The notes beneath the pieces were generated by a model that made no database searches, had not been told where the DNA came from, and saw only the letters and a program-made list of their open reading frames with translations. The translations under genes were made by a program, and so were the position numbers. From Chara braunii (Eukaryota; Streptophyta; Charophyceae; Charales; Characeae): DNA of 35,054 bases. Positions 29,348-35,054 of this stretch are shown here, piece after piece. The stretch lies in contig BFEA01000069.1 in the NCBI GenBank assembly GCA_003427395.1, positions 1,866,712 to 1,901,765 on the forward strand, in the 5' to 3' direction. The number at the start of each line of letters is the position of its first letter. Within the stretch, counting starts at the first letter, position 1.

Positions 29348-29607
29348 AATCTAAAGGTTTCGTCGCGAGGAGGTTTTATAACTCTTACCATGTGCCTTGG
29401 ATTAGTTTCAAAAATATTGGGATAATTGAACATGTTATTCGTTAAAATAGGACATTATATTTTAAATTGGTACTCGCACGCTATTAATTTCATGTTAAAA
29501 TCGCTATATTTTGGACCTGAATGGAACTTAGGAACCCGAAGAATGCAATTGAGAGGCAATAAATTGAATCTAAACTGGAGATTCAAGGCAATCATTTACT
29601 AATCATG

Positions 29608-30335
29608 ATGGATTAAGTGTGGATTCCATTGCACTTCCATCAATTTTGTAACTAAAAAGTCGTTACGGTTACAACATGAATTGTTGAACTCTCGATTTTT
29701 TTACACCTTGGTCAATTTTGAGTCAGCATTAAGTCGAACCTCTTTTAGATGACATTGTGAGTTCCCTAATTTTATTGAAACGCAATCGAAGTGGGACATT
29801 TACGCCAAGCACACGGATGGTTTAAGTACTTATAGTCTAGTATGGATTCCGTCGCACTTCGATAATTTTTGCTTTGACTCTATTAAATGTACTATACTAA
29901 TCACGACAAAGTTTAACGAATCACACGACAAACGAATGACACGACAAATGAGATTACGGTTTAAGTACAGTGACTATGGGTTTCATCGCACTTCGATAAT
30001 TTATGTACTACATACTTATTAAAAGACGTGACACTCAGTCTATTCGGTGTGATTTAAGGATGGATTCCAACACTGTGACACTTCGATAATTTTGGACTCT
30101 ATCACACTTCGACAATTTATGTGACTTTAAAGACGAAGCTGACATGTCATTGTCATACATTGAAATGCACTTGAATCAGACGTATTACACATGACATTGT
30201 GTGACGGCGAAACTAGATGGTTTATGTATGGATTCCGGCGCATTTTGACAAAAAATCATAAACCAATATGACATTGTCATATGAAACCGAAATTCACGTG
30301 AGTACCATGGATTTTGTTCTACTTCAAGAAATGTC
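29608..30335. repeat. Field of degenerate ~30-bp repeats
   Basis: The word TATGGATTCC-TCGCACTTCGATAATTT recurs in variants at about 29621, 29844, 29977, 30062, 30094, 30230 and 30307, often preceded by GGTTTAAGTA-like sequence (29608, 29820, 29959, 30050, 30214). GACATTGT words recur nearby (29751, 30193, 30271). Spacing is irregular (32-223 bp). AT-rich, no coding frame. Confidence 0.65.
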
Positions 30336-30430
30336 GTATCCATGAAAAATTAAAAGTCAAAAATTGTACTGGTAAGTAAAGTTCAAAATTGTATCGACAC
30401 GTGCAAGAAATCGCAAATGCAAGATTGAAG

Positions 30431-30497
30431 TACGTCTACATTAAACGCTACAAGCCAACTGTACTTTGAACTACGTCAAAATTAAACGCTACGAGCC
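30431..30497. repeat. 41-bp tandem duplication
   Basis: TACGTC-A-ATTAAACGCTAC-AGCC starts at 30431 and again at 30472. Confidence 0.8.
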
Positions 30498-30525
30498 GCA
30501 ACGATGTAAACTTTCAAAAACGCTA

Positions 30526-31436
30526 TCATTTATAAAATTTGAAGTTCCTACCGATGTCCTCGCGTCCCTTAAGAACAAAACCCGTTACGACATTCATAGA
30601 CGACCCGAAAACAAGGGTTTGTGGTTGTCCCTTCGTCGCCACCCTCGAGAACACCGAAATGTACTTCATCCCTACAAACCTACAGGCACCTGCCAAGGAC
30701 TTACCGATGGCGTCACGCACACAACATGTCACTTGCTCTACCTCATGCCACTTATGAACCTCATCAATTCGACTGACAATCTCCAAATCCGGTTATCCGT
30801 TCTCGCACCGAAGGCGCAAATTCCCCATGTTGCAACCATAGATTCTAAGGTTGTTGCAAGAAACTAGCACTACAGCGTCTACCAAAGTCTGCTTTTGGTT
30901 TGAATATGCCACACACAACACTCTGCAGAAGTCGTAACCGGCCACAGACAACCGTATGCAACAATATGACACATCTTTTGGTTGTAACCCGACACCATGC
31001 AGCGGATATACTTCCAAAAACGGATTGTAGGATGCACAGTCCAACAAATCTTGTTTGAAGTTCGCAGACCACACCCGAGGTGACCTCGTTACGTTGTCCA
31101 GGCGAAGGTAAAACTGGTTATTCTCTTCCTGCCTGAGCGCGGCGCGCAGGGATGGAAGTTGCCTGACACCAATGGCATAATGAGGTACTTTGACCAGACT
31201 TCCCCACTCCATTCCGGAAACAAATTTGTAGTCCTTATGCCATGGGCATTTCCTTGCCAAGATGGCTCTATCCCATTCTGTCTCGAACCACGCATCGATA
31301 GGCTTGTCAAAGAAGGGGACGATGGTCATCCACGGGTCGTTTTCGATATCACCTCCCGAACCACGGAATCTGCATGCACAAGGGTGATTGGGACATGCAT
31401 AATCATGCTGATGGTACATGACTCCTGTCGCACTCC
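30526..31436 (-). CDS. Unrecognised protein, probable exon (one in-frame stop)
   Basis: On the minus strand a splice acceptor-like TCATGTCTTATGTAG ends at 31437, and an open frame runs from 31436 to TAA 30793-30795, then continues in the same frame to 30526. Features seen: HDYACPNHPCACRF (a Cys/His cluster that could bind metal), ENDPWMTIVPFFDKPIDAWFETEW, KCPWHKDYKF, and in the second part CCVRDAIGKSLAGACRFVGMKYISVF. It is acidic-aromatic and looks coding. The TAA may be a true end, with the rest a 3' extension, or a nonsense mutation. It lies downstream of the DUF7869-type gene on the same strand and may be its last exon or a separate gene. No family recognised. Confidence 0.45.
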
Positions 31437-31669
31437 CTACATAAGACATGAAATGCAAACACAAATGAAAATGAAATGTGGAAATAGTAGAAAAATCGCC
31501 TTCATGATAAACTTAACTTCGGAAATTGCCGAACCATCACCAACCATCTTAAAAAATTTAACCGTGGACCGTGGACAAAATTCGCCATGCAGAATCATCG
31601 CAAAAATATACTCCCTTCTAAATTCTTGTTCGTCCAAACAGTTATTTTTGAAAATCTCACTCCCTCACT

Positions 31670-32200
31670 TTATCCGGCGGACGTGCACTCGTCGCCCTTG
31701 TCCCCTCCATCTGCACTCCCTTCACAAGAAGGACTCAGATCTAGAAGTGCAGCTTCAACATTCAATCGAACACTGGAAGGAATGATAAGTCCATTCGTGA
31801 ATGGTCTTGTACCTCGGACCGGTCTCTCCCAACCAAAAGCGATCGAGTCAGCATCCTGCCATTGTGTCTGCTCAGTCATTTTCCATCGTTTTTCCCATGC
31901 GTTCTCATACAATTGTTCGAGCGACTTAACTCTCTCAGTCGGCACCCAATATTCCACTAACACTTGATTATAATTTTGCGAATTATAATCAACAACCACC
32001 CGAGAAAGAGCTTTGCCCACCCAGATTGGCACACCGCTGGACAGATCATCGTCGGAGGGGTGAAGGATAAGAAAAGTGTCCACGTCAATATGCACGAGGG
32101 GGTCGAAACTAGTCTTCGGGCGATTTTTTCTTCGTCCAACAAACAGGGGTTCCCTGTCGTCGATGTTGTGCAGTTTTGACATGTTTGGATCAATAATGAA
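31670..32200 (-). pseudogene. Probable C-terminal exon of DUF7869-type gene
   Basis: A 170-codon frame on the minus strand. It contains FFIIDPNMSKLHN upstream of the ATG, then HIDVDTFLILHPSDDD, VPIWVGKALSRVV and QVLVEYWVPT followed by YENAWEKRWKM. The pattern of a VGKAL strand, a VEYWVP strand and a Tyr-x-x-x-Trp is what I remember of the C-terminal part of these proteins, downstream of the core domain. It ends at TAA 31670-31672. The acceptor on its upstream side could not be fixed, because the candidate sites put a TGA into frame. Confidence 0.5.
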
Positions 32201-32595
32201 AAAGTTGGCATTTTGTTGAATTCGTTGGACGCTTCATTTTGACTCAGACAGTGTCTTTGTGTTAAGGTTTCATAGTGTTTTTTTGTTTTTTTTTTCGTTT
32301 TTTTTTACCTGTTTCCTTTTTTGATGTTTGCACTATGGTCTCATATCGTTTGTTTTTAAAATTTTTGATGAAATTCACACCGCAATTGCCAACGAAAATG
32401 GAGAATATTTGGGCCCCCGTTAACCGTCTCTCCGATGTTGACACTGCGAGGAGAAGGTTGTTGATCGCTTTCGAGCAGCCGTGGTCGTGGCCAGAAACTT
32501 TCTTGAGGTTGTAAGGACAACCCGTTTGCGATGATCTCATCACCATGTTTGATAACCTCCTTCTAGTAACACAAAGTTCTTTCTCTCCTACTCAC
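32201..32595 (-). other. Probable intron of the DUF7869-type gene
   Basis: On the minus strand the core-domain exon ends CATGAG followed by GTGAGTAGG, a near-perfect donor at 32590-32595. The following ~390 bp has A/T homopolymers (T-rich on +, 32278-32306) and no conserved coding frame. Confidence 0.6.
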
Positions 32596-33420
32596 CTCAT
32601 GGTCATTATAAGTGCACCACGTCGACCGCCTACTCTCCAGCAACTCGCAGAATCGAACAACATCATTTTTGCCATTCAAATAGTCATTTCGAGGAAGGGG
32701 TTGCACATGAGGCGGGTCAAACGGCCACGAAGGACCTGCATAGCTCTCATCGGGGTTTTGATTGAACCAATAAATCGGACCTTCCTCGGGCAACCATTCA
32801 TCGTCATCGCAAAACTCCTTGTACAACATGCCCGGATTATCTACAACCATCAAAAATTTAAGCAAGTGCGGTTTCGAAATACCGGTAATGTCTGACGCAA
32901 CGCACGGGTCTACTATACTAATCCAATCTCCCATCGTATCGAGGAGAATCCATTTGGGAGGCTTTTTGTGTGATTGCTCTATGAGCTCGAAGAACTCGTC
33001 CATAGTATAAGTGTCTATGTCTTTCAATTTCTTCGAGAAAACGTTGAAAGTAGCGTCAACGTCTGTATGGGTGTGTCCCACCAGCATGAAACCTACTTCT
33101 ACCTCTTCGAAAACTTTGAACTTAACCAACAGGGCAGCCATCGCACATATGCACTTGTTCTTGTTTTCCCGCCAACAGTTATCCACTTGAATGCGCAAAC
33201 ATCATGGCAGTAGTGTCACGCTCCCTTGAATTTCGACAAGGGTTCTCATAACACAAGTGGCGACCGTGTTCGAATCGTGTTTGAAATACGGAAACCACAT
33301 GTATACATATGTACTAGGGTCTCTACCGTGTGCAATGACGCATGTTTGATTCGTCTTCATCATCATCTCGTGCCTGACCAATATGGGGGATGGTTGTTTT
33401 CTTCTGATCCATGCCTTCAA
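32596..33420 (-). pseudogene. DUF7869-type core domain (transposase-like), interrupted
   Basis: Minus-strand frame containing CVIAHGRD, FPYFKHDSNTVATCVMRTL, then after an in-frame TGA at 33202-33204 IQVDNCWRENKNKCICAMAALL, VGFMLVGHTHTDVDATFNVFSKKL, and a Trp-rich tail to the donor at 32595. The Asp-Asn pair and the GHTHxDxD motif are the hallmarks of the eukaryotic DUF7869 family. The spaced acidic residues resemble the RNase H-like DDE fold of transposases (inference). Function is unknown. The motifs are well kept, but the stop and a frameshift upstream (between about 33325 and 33410) break the gene, unless these are sequence errors. Confidence 0.7.
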
Positions 33421-33850
33421 TGATGAGACACAAACGCTCGTTCAGGCGGACCATCGAATCGGTTTTCGCTCGGCTATAGTCCAATCTGTGTTCAACTTGC
33501 CTCCTTTGGTGAGTTTTCATATCCTCTCGAGCTTGTTCTCGATCTCGAGGAAAAGCAGCATACTGTATACGTTCCTTCAGCTCATGAGAGATGGCGCACT
33601 TCGTTAACGTGTTAGAGTGCGCGAGGGAAACGTGAAAAAAGTGTTTCAGCCACAATTTATAAAAGTTGGACTCAGACACGACAGCGAGGCCAGCGGCCAG
33701 AAAGTCTGATTTGATAGACTCATAAATTGAACGCTTCCTGAAAGCAGCCGGAAGTCGAAGCTTCGGTCTGGAAACCCCACCTTCGTTAGCCACCTCATTC
33801 GGCATGCTATCCGCATGACACTCGATGAACGTTCTCATGCTGGCAAGCAT
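33323..33850 (-). pseudogene. DUF7869-type protein, middle region
   Basis: A 175-codon frame. Seen in order: MRTFIECHADSMPNE, KLRLPAAFRKRSIYES (the Leu-Pro...Lys/Arg...Tyr pattern), NFYKLWLKHF, LTKCAISHELKERI and LCLIIEGMDQKKTTIPHI. In relatives, as I remember them, the fourth segment has a C-x2-C pair and the fifth reads DGMDQ; here the second Cys is Ser and the Asp is Glu. The frame then slips relative to the core-domain frame. It overlaps the N-terminal frame by 16 bp, showing a one-base shift near 33870 in an A run. Confidence 0.65.
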
Positions 33851-34389
33851 AACGACCGTTTGGTTGGCCGATATTTTCCCGTCAGGCCATGTTCGAAACG
33901 CACGTAACCATTGTCGAAACGTTTTTTGTAGCTGAAAAATGTATTACGCGAGACACCAAGTACATTGCAGTACGCCTTGACGCACATCGATTGTTCCAAC
34001 TCCACAAGGCGGACATGTCTCTGTCCACCCTCATTGACTGTGAAATCCTTAATACTTTTCATCCACCACTCAGCTCGCTCTACTGGACTCTTATTGTGTA
34101 GTCCTTGTCTAACCTTTCGCACTTCCTCAGGCGACACGTCGTAACAACATCTAGCCTTGGAACATGCCATGCCTCGCACCATGAGCAGTCTTTTTTCGGA
34201 CAGCATGTTTCTCGCTCTTTTGTACTGTTCTTTCCTCCTAGCGTTCCTATTAGCCATGCTATACCTTCGTCTTTCGCCTGGCAGAGGTGCGTGCAAAATC
34301 AGCTGTATCGCCCTTCTCTCTGCATCACCCCTGCCAGATGCTTCCGACCCAAAATGACCCTCAATTGGAATCGCATCATCACTTCGCAC
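33835..34389 (-). pseudogene. DUF7869-type protein, N-terminal conserved region
   Basis: A 184-codon frame: an Arg-rich stretch (MANRNARRKEQYKRARNMLSE), CSKARCCYDVSPEEVRKVRQGL, RAEWWMKSIKDF, CVKAYCNVLGVSRNTFFSYKKRF and FEHGLTGK. The Cys cluster followed by a Cys-containing helix-turn-helix-like 'vCvkAycnvLGvsrntf' segment and His-Gly is the usual N-terminal arrangement of the family and is a plausible DNA-binding part. The ATG used (34389) is only the first in frame after in-frame stops; the real start lies further upstream. Confidence 0.65.
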
Positions 34390-34989
34390 TTGCGTTGGAC
34401 TCGCCCGTGCTGTGGAAAGTTCCCCTGAAGACTAGTCGGTGGCAACCAACTTCGTACTACTGGAGCTAGCGTGAAGCAAAGGTCCACTGGAAGAGGACTA
34501 TGGTCCAGACGAGTAATCAGTGGCCACCAACGGCTCACTCTCGTCATCAGACGATGCGTAAGAAACACCCATCGGCACGCAACTGCTGTGCGCCGAAGCT
34601 GTGGGGTTCACCTCTCCAGGAATGTGGAACTCGATCCGGGAGGTAGACGGTTCTTCGCCCTCGGACGTTGTTGCCAATTCTGTAGGCAGTTGGATGCAAC
34701 CTCCAAAGCTTTCACGAAAAGCGAGACTCCGTTTCTGGGGAAAGTTGCAGCGGACTGTTGGAACGACGAACTGTCCGAAGAGGTCGTCGGGGCCAATTCT
34801 AGGTGTTGTAGCTGGTAACGCAAGTCGACGGCTTGTTCAGTTTCCATAGCCCGGTTCATGTGGCCGTTCGCCCAGCCGTCCTTGGCGCCGTCATGTAACC
34901 GTCGGTGCAACGGATGCAATTCACGTGAGCGTAATCGATTAAGCTCTCTTGTGCGGATTGAACGGGTCATTCCAATTCGTGCCCACACC
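34390..34989 (-). pseudogene. Upstream exon of the DUF7869-type gene, low complexity with stops
   Basis: A good acceptor (minus strand CTGTTTTGCAG, exon starting 34989) opens a 127-codon frame of Arg/Leu/Gln-rich sequence. Further down, the frame of the conserved region can be traced back through a Ser/Asp-rich stretch with a repeated LVATD-SSG unit and two in-frame TAGs. The two frames do not join directly, so either an intron or a frameshift lies between about 34460 and 34640. The first exon is beyond the window. Confidence 0.45.
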
Positions 34990-35042
34990 CTGCAAAACAG
35001 CGGAGCAAACTGTAAGCACGATTACTATAGAAGTGAGGGCTA

Positions 35043-35054
35043 ACCCCCCCCCCC
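35043..35054. repeat. Poly-C run at window end
   Basis: The window ends in at least 12 C residues, possibly the edge of a sequence gap or a longer homopolymer. Confidence 0.8.

Noticed and set aside
31437-31637. 66-codon minus-strand frame ahead of the unrecognised ORF
   Set aside because: It runs through a likely acceptor and polypyrimidine tract, so it is better explained as intron.

Overview
The window looks like nuclear DNA of a large, repeat-rich plant-type eukaryote, not a prokaryote. It has long (CT)n, (CA)n, (GA)n and (AAT)n microsatellites, GT-AG splice signals, a decayed LINE retrotransposon, A-tailed SINE-like repeats and scattered single Ns of a draft assembly. A charophyte green alga such as Chara would fit (plant-type L1-like LINE, TTTAGGG-like motif, plant-type tRNA-Asp primer-binding relic), but I cannot verify the species from sequence alone.

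Layout. 1-2.9 kb: microsatellites, AT-rich DNA and a possible LTR-retrotransposon primer-binding relic near 2.05 kb. 2.95-4.1 kb: C-rich tandem repeats of about 216 bp, interrupted at 3190-3227 by two head-to-head Tn5 mosaic ends, which is the Nextera mate-pair junction adapter and so an assembly artefact. 4.1-11.7 kb: one L1-like LINE on the + strand with ORF1 remnants, an AP-endonuclease domain, reverse transcriptase and a C-terminal zinc knuckle. It is dead: several frameshifts, seven in-frame stops in ORF2 (six of them TGA), an Asp-to-Asn change in the RT catalytic FADD motif, and a 555-bp hAT-like non-autonomous element (8-bp target duplication) inserted in the endonuclease. 11.7-17 kb: diverged tandem duplications and minisatellites (45, 62, ~31 and ~132 bp periods). 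18.4-21.9 kb: a probable spliced protein-coding gene on the + strand with an N-terminal membrane region and a long soluble C-terminal part; family not recognised. 22-30.4 kb: mostly non-coding, with a tandemly duplicated SINE-like repeat (23.7-24.1 kb), microsatellites and a degenerate repeat field at 29.6-30.3 kb. 30.5-35 kb: minus strand, an unrecognised spliced ORF and a broken gene of the DUF7869 type (a transposase-like family of unknown function), whose 5' exon(s) lie beyond the right edge.

Common thread. A short motif able to form two hairpins recurs at the end of the LINE, in the duplications just after it, in the A-tailed SINE-like repeats at 16.8 and 23.7-24.0 kb, and near 29.16 kb. 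Its first stem keeps pairing through compensatory changes. I infer a shared 3' tail through which a LINE could mobilise short elements. Apart from the 18.4-21.9 kb gene, nearly everything recognisable is transposon-derived and decayed.
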